32,159 nt of DNA from Methanocella sp. (GCF_035506375.1 NZ_DATJPM010000069.1:1-32159); one strand, 5' to 3'; counted from the first letter of the stretch, positions 1-6,984 are shown. The notes: generated by a model from the letters alone, not told the origin. Made by a program: numbers and translations.

Positions 1-35
1 CCCTCCGTGGTGCCTCCGTGCCGCCGTGGTGAGCC
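1..35. repeat. fragment of dispersed CACCACxxAGGCACGxAG repeat
   Basis: Read on the minus strand these bases are CACCACGGCGGCACGGAGG followed by CACCACGGAGG, the same kind of unit that makes up the large inverted repeat near 20.5-20.75 kb. It lies just past the stop of the first array gene and is probably cut by the window edge. It is a non-coding dispersed repeat by appearance; copy number elsewhere cannot be seen. Confidence 0.5.
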
Positions 36-41
36 CCCTAT

Positions 42-677
42 TTATGCGAAGTAGTATGACGAGTTGACTAAGCTCGCGCCCGGGCTGCTTGCCACCGTTG
101 CCGCGGTGTACCCGAGCCCGAGGCCCAGCGGGTACCCGAAGCCGGCCACCTGGAACTTGCTACTCTCCGTGGTGAACTGGAACTTGATGCTCTCGGCGTA
201 CTTGACCGTTGACTTCTGGTTGCTGATGGTGGGGAACATGACGCCCAGAGAGCCGACGCCGATGCCGGGGAAGGCGATGAACGTGTTATCCAGGTCCGCC
301 TCGTACATCAGGTCCTTAGAAAAGGCGGTAGTAGACATATCCTGGTCTGCCTGCGTCAGCCCGAAGGTCACGCCCAGGTCGATGCCGCCAAGGTCAGGCC
401 CGACATAGCCTGTCGTGCCCGTGAGGATCGGCGAGTTCTCGAAGGCCGTGAACCCGTAGACTGAGGCGAACTCGGGCAGCGAATAGCCGATATTGTTATA
501 CGTATATCCCTGCCCAGGCTCGGCTGCAGCCCCCGCGCTGACGGGGACGATATCCATGGGAAACCCATAAATGTCTATGCCCCCTATGCCTGAGTCGGCC
601 AAAGCATGCTGACAGCTTAGGAATAACAGTATTGCGGCCGTAGCAGTTATAATAGGGAACAGGTTGTACCTCACCAT
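42..677 (-). CDS. A1: secreted array protein, long member
   Basis: Encodes a 211-residue protein of unknown function. I start it at the internal ATG at 677 (MVRYNLFP), because a GGGTGGGTG Shine-Dalgarno lies just upstream and the 17 codons before it would put charged residues ahead of the signal peptide. Residues about 5-28 form a hydrophobic signal peptide. The mature part has DIYGFPM early and FPTISNQ near the C-terminus, followed by GFGYPLGLGLGY. These match the GFPxIxQ and FPxIxQ...YP signatures of A6-A13, so I regard it as a distant, longer member with an insertion between the modules. No membrane anchor and almost no cysteine in the mature protein. It is the last gene of the minus-strand array in this window and carries a weaker copy of the shared promoter. 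Confidence 0.75.
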   Translation of the reverse strand: MVRYNLFPIITATAAILLFLSCQHALADSGIGGIDIYGFPMDIVPVSAGAAAEPGQGYTYNNIGYSLPEFASVYGFTAFENSPILTGTTGYVGPDLGGIDLGVTFGLTQADQDMSTTAFSKDLMYEADLDNTFIAFPGIGVGSLGVMFPTISNQKSTVKYAESIKFQFTTESSKFQVAGFGYPLGLGLGYTAATVASSPGASLVNSSYYFA

Positions 678-721
678 ACAACACCCACCCAACTCTATGA
701 GTAGGTAGTCCAGGCTTAATA

Positions 722-747
722 AATACATAACCGGCCAAATAAACGAT
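722..747 (-). promoter_or_regulatory. array promoter motif upstream of A1 (weaker)
   Basis: In gene direction, TCG is followed by 13 nt and then TTATGTATT, ending 45 nt before the A1 start. It keeps the CG-N13-box spacing of the other array promoters but the TATA-like half is diverged. Confidence 0.45.
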
Positions 748-748
748 T

Positions 749-800
749 AAAAAGGTTATTTTTGTGATATTAACGAACTGGAAAGGCCCTCCTCTCCAGT
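749..800 (-). terminator. probable terminator of A2
   Basis: A dyad ACTGGA/TCCAGT (777-782 and 795-800) lies about 60 nt past the A2 stop and is followed on the minus strand by T-rich sequence including five T at 749-753. Hairpin plus U-tract is plausible; the T-run is distant from the stem, so moderate confidence. Confidence 0.4.
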
Positions 801-858
801 CCGCTTATGCTTACATGCCAGTTTTCCCAACCTTTAGTTTTGTATATACTCTGCCGGC

Positions 859-1506
859 TTACTTGATCATCGAGCCGAGGCCGCCATAGGGCATGGCTCC
901 GAAGTTGTTGAGGCCGCCATAGCCCATGCCATAGCCGCCCATGCCGCCATAGCCCATGCCATAGCCACCGAGGCCACCCATTCCGATGCCCTTGGTAAGG
1001 CCCATTCCCTTGTCGAGGCCCTTGCTCAGGCCGCCGATGGGCGCATTCGCGCAGACAGGCGCGTTGGCCGCTGGCACTGCCGCTCCACATCCCATAGGCA
1101 CCGTGGTGACCTGCGGGATCATGGAAGTGACGGGCACGCTAGAGCACACGGGCACCGTGACCGGGATCGACGTCGGGACGACTGCCGGCCTGACGTAGGG
1201 TACCGGGATCGTCTGGGGCACGACGACTGCCCTCGGAACGGTAACCGGGCATACGTCGCCGACAGGTACCGTCACCGGGACCGTTACCGCCGAAGTGGCG
1301 GGCACCGTCACGGGTACCTGGGTAGTGACCGGTATGTTGCAATAGATCTGTGCGACGCAATCCTGCGGGGCTCCATAAGCCACAGGCGCTCCGCATGAGC
1401 CGCAGCCGCCGACTGGCCCGCAGAACTGTGCGAATGCGGGTGCCGCGACTAACAACGTAGCCACTACACAGAGAATGGCTACACTTAGGGTTCTTGCCAT
1501 TTTCAT
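859..1506 (-). CDS. A2: secreted PVTVP/Gly-Tyr repeat protein
   Basis: A 215-residue secreted low-complexity protein, function unknown. The start at ATG 1506 (MKMARTL) is chosen over an upstream TTG because GGAGGTG sits 5 nt before it. The signal peptide ends near APAFA-Q. The mature protein has three zones: a Cys/Gly/Pro-rich head (FCGPVGGCGSCG); a central stretch of valine-proline repeats such as PVTVP and IPVTVP; and a C-terminal tail of GLSKG/GLTKG followed by GGYGMGYGG repeats. Nine cysteines are visible. Alternating V-T-P and Gly-Tyr repeats are typical of fibrous or cell-surface matrix proteins, but that is inference. It lacks the GFPxIxQ motif, yet shares strand, gene design and promoter with the family members around it. 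Confidence 0.82.
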   Translation of the reverse strand: MKMARTLSVAILCVVATLLVAAPAFAQFCGPVGGCGSCGAPVAYGAPQDCVAQIYCNIPVTTQVPVTVPATSAVTVPVTVPVGDVCPVTVPRAVVVPQTIPVPYVRPAVVPTSIPVTVPVCSSVPVTSMIPQVTTVPMGCGAAVPAANAPVCANAPIGGLSKGLDKGMGLTKGIGMGGLGGYGMGYGGMGGYGMGYGGLNNFGAMPYGGLGSMIK

Positions 1507-1809
1507 AACTACACCTCCGAACTGCACACTTATGTCTAGTAAGACAAGATAAATATATTATTATATAAAAATACGAAATGTAACCGATTTGAAGCTCTTT
1601 ATCGCATTATGAGTATAAATTAAGGCTAATTGTTAAAAATAAAGTGAATAATAGGCAATGCCTTATAATTAAGCAAAATATAGCCGTATATTTGCTTAAT
1701 AGTCAAAAAAATACGCTAATTACCTTAACGCTCAAAGAAAAAATAATAACGATATTAAAGAATGAAAAAAAAGTGCTCGACAGGCAATAAAAAATAAAAG
1801 GATGGAAAT
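1507..1809. other. AT-rich spacer between A2 and A3
   Basis: No gene is seen. It holds the A2 promoter, a dyad at 1669-1699 (TTAAGCAA and TTGCTTAA arms with a further ATATA/TATAT pairing inside), and T-rich runs (minus strand) at 1770-1800 just past the A3 stop that probably end A3 transcription. The dyad could be a second terminator or a regulatory site. Confidence 0.5.
1552..1577 (-). promoter_or_regulatory. array promoter motif upstream of A2
   Basis: In gene direction TTTCG, 13 nt, then TAATATATT; the box ends 46 nt before the start codon. The TAATATATT half is a good archaeal TATA box, predicting a short leader that contains the GGAGGTG. Confidence 0.75.
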
Positions 1810-2286
1810 TTAAATTGCCGGGAATCCGGAGAAACACGAGTAAGGCAAGAACGCCTGAGTATTATCGATCTGGTTCTGGGCGGCCCAGAGCTTGCTGAAG
1901 TGCGTCTTCGTGATGCCCTGCTCCGAGAGCGGTATGCCGAAGTCGGCGCCGTTGAATCCTGCCCCATGGGCCTCATCCATGGTCAGGCCCAGCGCGTAGC
2001 CCGTGGTGCCCGTCGTCACGACGCCTACGCCGCCGTAGCCATATGGATATCCGGCGACCACGGTCAGGTCCACCGGGATATCCCAGCTCACGCCGACGTT
2101 CATGTCCGCGCCGCCGAAGGCGGTATCCCCGAGGCCCGCTATTTTGCCCACGTTCACGTTGACACTATTACTGAAATCCTTATCAAAAGTGACGCCTGTC
2201 CCTAAGAAACTGGCGTAAGCCGGTGCCGCGATAAATGCGGCTATGATCATGGCCACGATAAGCGCCAGTGCCCTCCTCCTGTCCAT
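1810..2286 (-). CDS. A3: secreted array protein
   Basis: A 158-residue secreted protein of unknown function. GAGGAGGG lies 6 nt before the ATG at 2286. The signal peptide (DRRRALALIVAMIIAAFIAAPAYA) ends at AYA-S. The mature part has a Gly/Tyr-rich centre (GYPYGYGGVGVV) and a C-terminal stretch FGIPLSEQGITKTHFSKLWAAQNQ that loosely resembles the FPxIxQ...F module of A6-A12. I treat it as a possible distant relative only. It has a strong copy of the shared promoter and T-rich DNA after its stop. Confidence 0.78.
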   Translation of the reverse strand: MDRRRALALIVAMIIAAFIAAPAYASFLGTGVTFDKDFSNSVNVNVGKIAGLGDTAFGGADMNVGVSWDIPVDLTVVAGYPYGYGGVGVVTTGTTGYALGLTMDEAHGAGFNGADFGIPLSEQGITKTHFSKLWAAQNQIDNTQAFLPYSCFSGFPAI

Positions 2287-2333
2287 TATCTACCCTCCTC
2301 TAAATATATGTACAGATTTCATTATCGATTTTA

Positions 2334-2359
2334 TATATATTAGTAAAACAATAAGCGAA
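2334..2359 (-). promoter_or_regulatory. array promoter motif upstream of A3
   Basis: In gene direction TTCG, 13 nt, then TAATATATA; the box ends 48 nt before the ATG. Confidence 0.72.
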
Positions 2360-2427
2360 TAATTTGGCTCTGCAAGCGTAAAAGAATAGAAATTATGCCC
2401 TTGCCCGGTATTTAAAAATAAATAGGG

Positions 2428-2453
2428 TAGTAGGCGTTTGTTCGCGCCTACTA
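2428..2453 (-). terminator. terminator of A4
   Basis: A perfect 9-bp stem (TAGTAGGCG/CGCCTACTA) with an 8-nt loop, followed on the minus strand by CCCTATTTATTTTTAAA. It lies 45 nt past the A4 stop. A second small dyad (ATACGA/TCGTAT, 2460-2477) sits between the two. Confidence 0.65.
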
Positions 2454-2497
2454 ACAATTATACGATCGTTCTCGTATGGCTTTCACGCTATTCCGGC

Positions 2498-2725
2498 TTA
2501 CCAGCCGCAGGTACCGAGGCCACATCCGCCCCAGCCGCCCCAGCCGCCGAGGCCACATCCGCCCCAGCCGCCCCAGAACGGAGCGCCCCAGCCAAAGCCT
2601 CTTAAGCCCCAGCCGCCCCAGCCGCCCCAGCCGCCCCAGCCGCCCCACCAGGCGGCGGCGGGCAGCGCGAGTAGCAGGACTGCCAGTACGAGAAGAACGA
2701 ATATGGGTAGTTTCTTAAAGTCCAT
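2498..2725 (-). CDS. A4: small secreted GGW-repeat protein
   Basis: A 75-residue secreted peptide. Two ATGs are possible, MKMDFKK at 2731 and MDFKK at 2725. I choose 2725 because the GGGGG Shine-Dalgarno is only 1 nt from the first and 7 nt from the second. The signal peptide ends near LPAAA-W. The mature peptide is almost entirely Gly-Gly-Trp units (WWGGWGGWGG and variants) with some Cys, Leu, Phe and Arg, about one quarter tryptophan. Such composition suggests stacking, self-association or surface coating, by analogy to silk-like proteins; no family is recognised. The GC-rich repeat is coding, and the opposite-strand reading is a shadow. Confidence 0.75.
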   Translation of the reverse strand: MDFKKLPIFVLLVLAVLLLALPAAAWWGGWGGWGGWGGWGLRGFGWGAPFWGGWGGCGLGGWGGWGGCGLGTCGW

Positions 2726-2766
2726 TTTCATTCCCCCTACATATCAGTGAATAGAGAATGACAATA

Positions 2767-2792
2767 AAACCATTAGTACAGGTAAAATGCAA
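2767..2792 (-). promoter_or_regulatory. array promoter motif upstream of A4 (weaker)
   Basis: In gene direction TTTGC, 13 nt, then TAATGGTTT; ends 42 nt before the start. Spacing is kept; the CG is replaced by GC, as in A9. Confidence 0.4.
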
Positions 2793-2886
2793 AAAATCAA
2801 TCCCTTTACAGTTTATAATCGCTAAATGGCGTTTCAGGATTCCCATTCCATTCTCTGGGTACTAATTAGCTTCTGATATTCGAAAC

Positions 2887-2910
2887 GGTCAAAAATCAGG
2901 CCTTTTGACC
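2887..2910. other. perfect inverted repeat GGTCAAAA/TTTTGACC
   Basis: An 8-bp perfect dyad with an 8-nt spacer between the A5 terminator and the A4 promoter region. It could be a second terminator stem or an operator. Confidence 0.45.
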
Positions 2911-2919
2911 TTCTGCGGA

Positions 2920-2953
2920 TAAAAAGAGAAAAATAGGGGAATTTTCGTTCCCC
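2920..2953 (-). terminator. terminator of A5
   Basis: A GGGGAA/TTCCCC stem (2936-2941 and 2948-2953) followed on the minus strand by TATTTTTCTCTTTTTAT, about 40 nt past the A5 stop. Confidence 0.65.
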
Positions 2954-2992
2954 TTTAAGTTGCTTTTATTTGCTAGCGTATGCCTTGCTCAT

Positions 2993-3586
2993 TTATTTTC
3001 CGATGGCCGCGTTTGCCGCGGGCAGCGCTGCGGGCAGGCATGCGGGCGCGGGGCACGGCAGACCACAGTACGGGGTAAACCCTATCCTGTAGTTACCGAG
3101 CGTGAACGGGAACCCGAAGCCATGCGCGTTAAAGTACAGCGGCAGACTCCTCACACAGCTCTGCAGGCCGAAAGCCCACGGAGACGCATCCCAGCCCAGC
3201 ACAGGCGAGCAGCCCCGAGACGAGCCGAGAATAATCGGCAACGCCTGGTAGCAGCCCATGAAGCACGGGCTGAACGGGAATTTACCGCCACAGCATCCGA
3301 AGAATCCCGGGCTGAACTTATTCCATGCCAGGAGCGGGAACGGTCCCCAGCCTCCGCCTAACGCCCAGTTGAACGGCCAACATCCCACTCCATATGGTGC
3401 ATAGCCCCAGTTGAAAGGATAGCCGAATCCGCCAAAAGCGCCGAAACCCATCGAAGTTGCCGAAAAGGTCGACGCTGCGGCAGTGGTAATTCCAGCCCCG
3501 CCTACAACTGCAGCTGATGCCGGTATGTTGGACGCAATGAGCATAACGACCAGCATCGATAGTACGGCTAATTTTCTTATACTCAT
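2993..3586 (-). CDS. A5: secreted Gly/Phe/Cys-rich protein
   Basis: A 197-residue secreted protein of unknown function. The start at ATG 3586 (MSIRKLAV) follows GGGGGGA at good spacing; seven codons upstream belong to the leader. The signal peptide ends near PASA-A. The mature protein is rich in Gly, Phe, Trp and Pro (FGGFGYPFNWGYAPYG; WALGGGWGPFPLL) with ten cysteines, including a CCGG, suggesting disulfide cross-linking outside the cell. FGYPFNW recalls the YPF motif of the neighbouring family, but the GFPxIxQ signature is absent. It has one of the strongest shared promoters. Confidence 0.8.
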   Translation of the reverse strand: MSIRKLAVLSMLVVMLIASNIPASAAVVGGAGITTAAASTFSATSMGFGAFGGFGYPFNWGYAPYGVGCWPFNWALGGGWGPFPLLAWNKFSPGFFGCCGGKFPFSPCFMGCYQALPIILGSSRGCSPVLGWDASPWAFGLQSCVRSLPLYFNAHGFGFPFTLGNYRIGFTPYCGLPCPAPACLPAALPAANAAIGK

Positions 3587-3631
3587 ACAATCCCCCCTAC
3601 TTGACACATCTAACTAGAGGAAACGATAATA

Positions 3632-3657
3632 AATATATTAGCGTTTATAAAAACGAA
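3632..3657 (-). promoter_or_regulatory. array promoter motif upstream of A5
   Basis: In gene direction TTTCG, 13 nt (including TTTTTATAAA), then TAATATATT; ends 46 nt before the start. Close to consensus. Confidence 0.8.
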
Positions 3658-3949
3658 ACTCTACCGTTTTCGAAAGCCTTTTTTCGGGTTCTTACCATAA
3701 AATCCACAACTGGATAGGGTTACAAATGTATTAACGGCGATTGTTTTAAGACTTTTACCTGTTAATAGCGGAAGGCTTAACTGGTAATAAGATCTCCATT
3801 ATTTTCCATCATGAGGGCCATGCATTATATTGAGATATATGACGATGCCATTCTGTAATTATCGCCATTGGCTTCTGATAGCAGAACTCTATATTGCTTT
3901 TATCACTTAGCCAGATTCCCGAGAATTAAAAATAGAAAGGCGGCAAGGC
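3658..3949. other. non-coding AT-rich spacer
   Basis: Lies between the A5 promoter and the A6 stop. No convincing ORF, RNA or repeat is seen. T-rich minus-strand DNA next to the A6 stop (about 3928-3934) may serve as its terminator. Confidence 0.4.
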
Positions 3950-4309
3950 TTACAATAAGCCAAGGCTGGGGATCGGAGAGCCGCCGATACTGATGAATGG
4001 GTACGCGAAATAGGAGCTCTGGCACTGGTTCGCGAAGTCCAGGGTGGTCAGCGTCTGGCCCTGGTCGGCAGTCTGCCCGATGGTGGGGAATGCGCTGCCG
4101 AATATGCTACCTCCAAATCCCGAGAAGTCGATGTTGGCGGTCTCGATATCATGGGCCGTCGCCGCCGACGTCTGCAGGCCGGTGAGGGACGCTTTCTGGA
4201 TGAGAACGGGGAAACCCCAGGACATGGGGACCAGGCCGGCGCTCGCGACGCCGGATATGGCTACTGCCGCCAGTAAGACTAATGTAAGTATAGTTAATTT
4301 TTTCTTCAT
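3950..4309 (-). CDS. A6: GFPxIxQ-family secreted protein
   Basis: A 119-residue protein with a signal peptide (MKKKLTILTLVLLAAVAISG) cleaved near ASA-G. Mature protein: module 1 opens with LVPMSWGFPVLIQ, identical in LVPMSWGFP to A7. Module 2 is AFPTIGQ...QTLTTLDFANQ, ending SYFAYPFISIGGSPIPSLGLL. No cysteine apart from one, no anchor, few charges; rich in Ser, Thr, Gln and aromatics. Function unknown. Family features suggest a self-assembling extracellular protein (inference). It has its own promoter and Shine-Dalgarno (GAGGAGGGT). Confidence 0.82.
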   Translation of the reverse strand: MKKKLTILTLVLLAAVAISGVASAGLVPMSWGFPVLIQKASLTGLQTSAATAHDIETANIDFSGFGGSIFGSAFPTIGQTADQGQTLTTLDFANQCQSSYFAYPFISIGGSPIPSLGLL

Positions 4310-4353
4310 ATGAACTACCCTCCTCTTAATAAGTGGTATTCCGGCCCATAATT

Positions 4354-4379
4354 AATATATTAGCATTTATAATAACGAA
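4354..4379 (-). promoter_or_regulatory. array promoter motif upstream of A6
   Basis: In gene direction TTTCG, 13 nt, TAATATATT; ends 45 nt before the ATG. Near-identical to the A5 and A7 copies. Confidence 0.8.
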
Positions 4380-4410
4380 ATATTGGCTCCTAAACGATTA
4401 AAAATACAGT

Positions 4411-4430
4411 AAAAAATTTGGGCCCTCATT
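4411..4430 (-). terminator. T-run after A7
   Basis: Six consecutive T on the minus strand within 20 nt of the A7 stop, preceded by GGGCCC. Archaeal U-tract termination is likely; no long stem. Confidence 0.4.
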
Positions 4431-4793
4431 TTAGAGGAAGCCCATCGAGGGCACCGGCGAGAATCCGACGCTGACCCACGGATACGCGAAGTACATGCTC
4501 TGCTGCTGGTTCTGGAACTTGATCGAGGAGACCAGCTGGGTCTTGCTCATCGACTGGGTAATGGTGGGGAACGTACTAAAGCTGCTAATGCCCGTGCTGG
4601 TGCTCGGGAACGAAATGTCCGTGAAATCGTTCTCGTCGGCCCACGCGAAGTTGCTTTCGAAATTGGTCAAAGAGTTATTCTGGACCATCGTGGGGAAACC
4701 CCAGGACATGGGGACCAGTGATGCAAATGCGGGCAGCGCAAGCAGGGTGACTGCCGAGGCGATAATAAGTATCACTGCCAGTTTATTTACCAT
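4431..4793 (-). CDS. A7: GFPxIxQ-family secreted protein
   Basis: A 120-residue secreted protein. I start at ATG 4793 (MVNKLAVIL). An earlier in-frame ATG overlaps the Shine-Dalgarno itself (ATGAGGAGGGT), so it is unlikely to be used. The signal peptide ends at PAFA-S. Module 1 is LVPMSWGFPTMVQNNS...; module 2 is TFPTITQ...TQLVSSIKFQNQQQ followed by MYFAYPWVSVGFSPVPSMGFL. It is the closest relative of A6 next door, consistent with tandem duplication. No cysteines in the mature chain. Unknown function. Confidence 0.82.
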   Translation of the reverse strand: MVNKLAVILIIASAVTLLALPAFASLVPMSWGFPTMVQNNSLTNFESNFAWADENDFTDISFPSTSTGISSFSTFPTITQSMSKTQLVSSIKFQNQQQSMYFAYPWVSVGFSPVPSMGFL

Positions 4794-4842
4794 AATGACT
4801 ACCCTCCTCATTGCTAAGTATAACTATCCGAAAGCATCCATT

Positions 4843-4868
4843 AATATATTAGTGTCAATAATAACGAT
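4843..4868 (-). promoter_or_regulatory. array promoter motif upstream of A7
   Basis: In gene direction ATCG, 13 nt, TAATATATT; ends 50 nt before the chosen start. Confidence 0.8.
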
Positions 4869-4953
4869 AATTTGTCCATATTATACAAATAAATACAGTG
4901 TTAACGGTTAAGGGCAGAAATATAGCTCAAATTCTTAAGTGGTCGCACCTTAA

Positions 4954-4995
4954 TAAAAACCGGGGGAGACGATAATGTTACTATTATGCCTCCCC
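4954..4995 (-). terminator. terminator of A8
   Basis: Stem CTCCCC/GGGGAG extended inside by ATAAT/ATTAT, then a minus-strand GGTTTTTATT. Begins about 25 nt past the A8 stop. One of the clearest terminators in the array. Confidence 0.7.
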
Positions 4996-5019
4996 AATTA
5001 CCCGTTGGTTTCGGCTCCT

Positions 5020-5325
5020 TCAATATCCGCAGGCCATGCATGGATACCCTATGGCCGTGTACTCAGTCGTCTGCGAGTACTCGGTATGGGTCATCGACTC
5101 CGTATGGATCGACGTCTGGTGTATGGCCGGAAACCATCCTGCGGGCACGATGCTCGTGTCCTGGAAGTCGAACACGTTCGCCGTGTCCTGTTCCCATGCC
5201 GTCGCCGTCGATGCATGCACGATATTTGGAAAGCCGAACCCCATGGGGAACATTTGTCCGGAGGCTGCCGCGGCCATCGAGGCCAGGGCGAGCACGAGCA
5301 ATGCTCCTGTTATTGCTCTTTTCAT
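5020..5325 (-). CDS. A8: GFPxIxQ-family secreted protein, short
   Basis: A 101-residue secreted protein. The start at 5325 (MKRAITG) is preferred; the in-frame ATG at 5337 overlaps the AAGGGGATGG Shine-Dalgarno. The signal peptide ends near AAAASG. Module 1 is FPMGFGFPNIVHAS...WEQDTANVFDFQD, where the usual Gln after I-V is His. Module 2 is WFPAIHQTSIHTESMTHTEYSQTTEY, ending in a short IGYPCMACGY rather than the longer YPFVSVG tail. The QDTAN..D.QD and HQTS...THT strings match A9 closely, so the two are sister copies. Two C-terminal cysteines are unusual for the family. Confidence 0.82.
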   Translation of the reverse strand: MKRAITGALLVLALASMAAAASGQMFPMGFGFPNIVHASTATAWEQDTANVFDFQDTSIVPAGWFPAIHQTSIHTESMTHTEYSQTTEYTAIGYPCMACGY

Positions 5326-5378
5326 AGATCTAACCATCCCCTTTGACTACCATGGGAAGTCTAGAATGAGCGTCATTT

Positions 5379-5404
5379 AATATATTAGTGTAGATAAAAA
5401 CAAC
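5379..5404 (-). promoter_or_regulatory. array promoter motif upstream of A8
   Basis: In gene direction TTG in place of TCG, then 13 nt, then TAATATATT; ends 54 nt before the start. Confidence 0.75.
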
Positions 5405-5450
5405 TAACCAGGAAGTGTGACCTATTAAAAGCAATGCGGTCGCGGTAAGT

Positions 5451-5480
5451 AAAAAAGGGGTGACGGCCTGGGCCGCCACC
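5451..5480 (-). terminator. terminator of A9
   Basis: GC-rich hairpin (GGTG.CGGCC/GGCCG.CACC) that touches the A9 stop codon and is followed on the minus strand by CCCCTTTTTTAC. A classic stem plus six T. Confidence 0.75.
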
Positions 5481-5848
5481 TAGCAACCGAAGCCGAAGCC
5501 TGGTAGTCCGACCGCCCCGACACCGACGAACGGGTACGCGAACTCGGCGAAATCATTGGTCTGGGCATAGCTCGTGTGAGTAACTGATTGTGTCTGCAAC
5601 GATGTCTGGTGTATGTTGGGGAACGCCAGGCTTACTGCCCCAAACGGCAGGCCATCGCATGCGACGGGGAAGCTGATATCGACATCCTGATAGTCCAGCG
5701 CGTTCGCCGTGTCCTGCTGGAACGCCACGGTGTTGCTGCTCTGTACGATCATGGGAAAGCCATAGGCCGTGGACGTGAGCTGTGCGCCCGCGTGGACGGA
5801 AAAAATGGCGACCACGACTATTAATGTGGCAATTAAAGCCTTCTTCAA
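5480..5848 (-). CDS. A9: GFPxIxQ-family secreted protein
   Basis: A 122-residue secreted protein. No good ATG exists near the signal peptide; GGAGGG lies 8 nt before a TTG at 5848 (TTGAAGAAGGC), so I start there as MKKALIATL. The signal peptide ends near HAGA-Q. Module 1: AYGFPMIVQSSNTVAFQQDTA then LDYQDVDISFP. Module 2: AFPNIHQTSLQTQSVTHTSYAQ, ending FAEFAYPFVGVGAVGLPGFGFGC. It joins the A8 type and the A11/A12 type, sharing HQTS with the first and the PFVGVGxVxLPGFGFG tail with the second. Unknown function. Confidence 0.82.
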   Translation of the reverse strand: MKKALIATLIVVVAIFSVHAGAQLTSTAYGFPMIVQSSNTVAFQQDTANALDYQDVDISFPVACDGLPFGAVSLAFPNIHQTSLQTQSVTHTSYAQTNDFAEFAYPFVGVGAVGLPGFGFGC

Positions 5849-5894
5849 AATATCCACCCTCCTTATTACCACGTTAAACTTAGCCTGCATCGTC

Positions 5895-5920
5895 TAAATA
5901 ATTGGCTCTAAGAAAAGCAA
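5895..5920 (-). promoter_or_regulatory. array promoter motif upstream of A9 (weaker)
   Basis: In gene direction TTTGC, 13 nt, AATTATTTA; ends 47 nt before the TTG start. Confidence 0.45.
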
Positions 5921-5993
5921 ACTATCGTTATTCAGGACCAAATAAAAGCGGCATTATCGCTGGTAAGCCGGTCCTGTGAAAATATTAAAAAGG

Positions 5994-6347
5994 TTAAAGC
6001 CAGCTGAATCCTTTGAAGTCGCCGAAGCCGGTGAGCCCCGTCGTGATCGCCGGGTACGAGTATGCCGTGAACGCGGTGGTCTGGTCGAAATCGGTTGCCT
6101 CAATGGCCTGCCCCTGGACGCCGCTCTGGCTCACGACCGGGTAGCCAAAAGTGCTCGTGCCGAACGGGGAAAAGTCCAGGCTTTCCAGGTCCCAGGCGGT
6201 GCCGACCGACTGCCGGAACGCCGTGCTGTTCGTGCTCTGGATCATCGCCGGGAACCCGAACGACATGGGCAGTAGGCTCGCACTAGCCGCCGATGCCAGG
6301 ATCAATAATAATGCTATAAGAATGTAGAGCCAACTCTGTCTGATCAT
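5994..6347 (-). CDS. A10: GFPxIxQ-family secreted protein
   Basis: A 117-residue secreted protein with GAGGAGGAGGGT 6 nt before the ATG. The signal peptide (MIRQSWLYILIALLLILASA) is cleaved near ASA-S. Module 1 is LLPMSFGFPAMIQSTNSTAFRQ...WDLESLDFSPFG. Module 2 is diverged: GYPVVSQSGVQGQAIEATDFDQTTAFTAYSYPAITTG, ending GDFKGFSWL. No cysteines. It is the most diverged two-module member. Its promoter is the weakest match, so expression may differ. T-rich DNA (CCTTTTTAATATTTTC, minus strand) follows the stop. Confidence 0.8.
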   Translation of the reverse strand: MIRQSWLYILIALLLILASAASASLLPMSFGFPAMIQSTNSTAFRQSVGTAWDLESLDFSPFGTSTFGYPVVSQSGVQGQAIEATDFDQTTAFTAYSYPAITTGLTGFGDFKGFSWL

Positions 6348-6389
6348 AATTACCCTCCTCCTCGGTCAACAGTACGGCAAGCGGCGATT

Positions 6390-6415
6390 AAAGCATTTGC
6401 CGGTTAAATCACGGA
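6390..6415 (-). promoter_or_regulatory. possible array promoter motif upstream of A10
   Basis: In gene direction CCG, 13 nt, AAATGCTTT; ends 43 nt before the start. Position fits but the TATA-like half is poor; low confidence. Confidence 0.25.
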
Positions 6416-6445
6416 TAAAGGACGAAAATAAGAAAATATGTTTAA

Positions 6446-6485
6446 GCTTTAAAATAAAGTATGGCAGGGGGATCAGCCTCCTGCC
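6446..6485 (-). terminator. terminator of A11
   Basis: A GGCAGG/CCTGCC stem (6463-6468 and 6480-6485) just past the A11 stop, followed on the minus strand by ATACTTTATTTT. Confidence 0.6.
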
Positions 6486-6493
6486 TCCATCGT

Positions 6494-6937
6494 TTACCAG
6501 CCGAAGCCGAAGCCGGGCAGAGAGACACCGCCGACACCGACGAACGGGTAAGCGAACTCAGCGTACTCGTTGGTCTGGGCGAAGTCAGTGTGCGTGACGT
6601 CCTGGGTCTGACAGACCGTCTGGCAGATGTCCGGGAACGCAAGGTTCACGGGGCCGAACGGCAGTACGTTCGCCGTCAGGTCCGCGTCTCCACAGGGCGT
6701 ATCGACCCCGAGAGTGCTGGCGCCCAGGTGCAGGCCGTCAAAGTAGGCCGGGAAATTGATGTTGATGTTCTCAAAGTCCGTTGCACACGCCGTATCCTGG
6801 TTGAACGCGCTGGTCGAGCCGTTCTGCACGATGACGGGGAAACCATACGTGGTCGGCACGAGGTTCGCATATGCGGGCAAGACTACAAGAGTCAGGGCCA
6901 GCATAACTAAAAGTATATTTCTTAGTATCTTACTCAT
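6494..6937 (-). CDS. A11: GFPxIxQ-family secreted protein
   Basis: A 147-residue secreted protein with GAGGAGGGT before the ATG. The signal peptide ends at PAYA-N. Module 1: LVPTTYGFPVIVQNGSTSAFNQDTA then DFENININFP. A linker with two cysteines (VDTPCGD; plus CAT earlier) and LTANVLPFGPVNL separates it from module 2: AFPDICQTVCQTQDVTHTDFAQ, ending YAEFAYPFVGVGGVSLPGFGFGW. It is nearly identical to A12 except for a few positions, including two extra cysteines in module 2. The near identity extends to DNA level, so the pair is a recent duplication or has been homogenised by gene conversion. Confidence 0.85.
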   Translation of the reverse strand: MSKILRNILLVMLALTLVVLPAYANLVPTTYGFPVIVQNGSTSAFNQDTACATDFENININFPAYFDGLHLGASTLGVDTPCGDADLTANVLPFGPVNLAFPDICQTVCQTQDVTHTDFAQTNEYAEFAYPFVGVGGVSLPGFGFGW

Positions 6938-6984
6938 AAACTACCCTCCTCAATTATTAAAAGAAGATATAGTAACCGGCTTCT

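Noticed and set aside
2520..2645. CCAGCCGCC tandem repeat as a possible CRISPR or satellite
   Set aside because: Short units without spacers; it is the coding repeat of GGW codons in A4.
2476..2718. Pro/Ser/Arg-repeat ORF on the + strand
   Set aside because: Opposite-strand reading of the GGW repeat gene A4, which has signal peptide, Shine-Dalgarno and terminator.
5036..5380. 114-codon + strand ORF over A8
   Set aside because: Antisense to A8, which has family motifs and signal peptide; similar + strand shadows over A6, A7, A9, A11 and A12 were rejected for the same reason.
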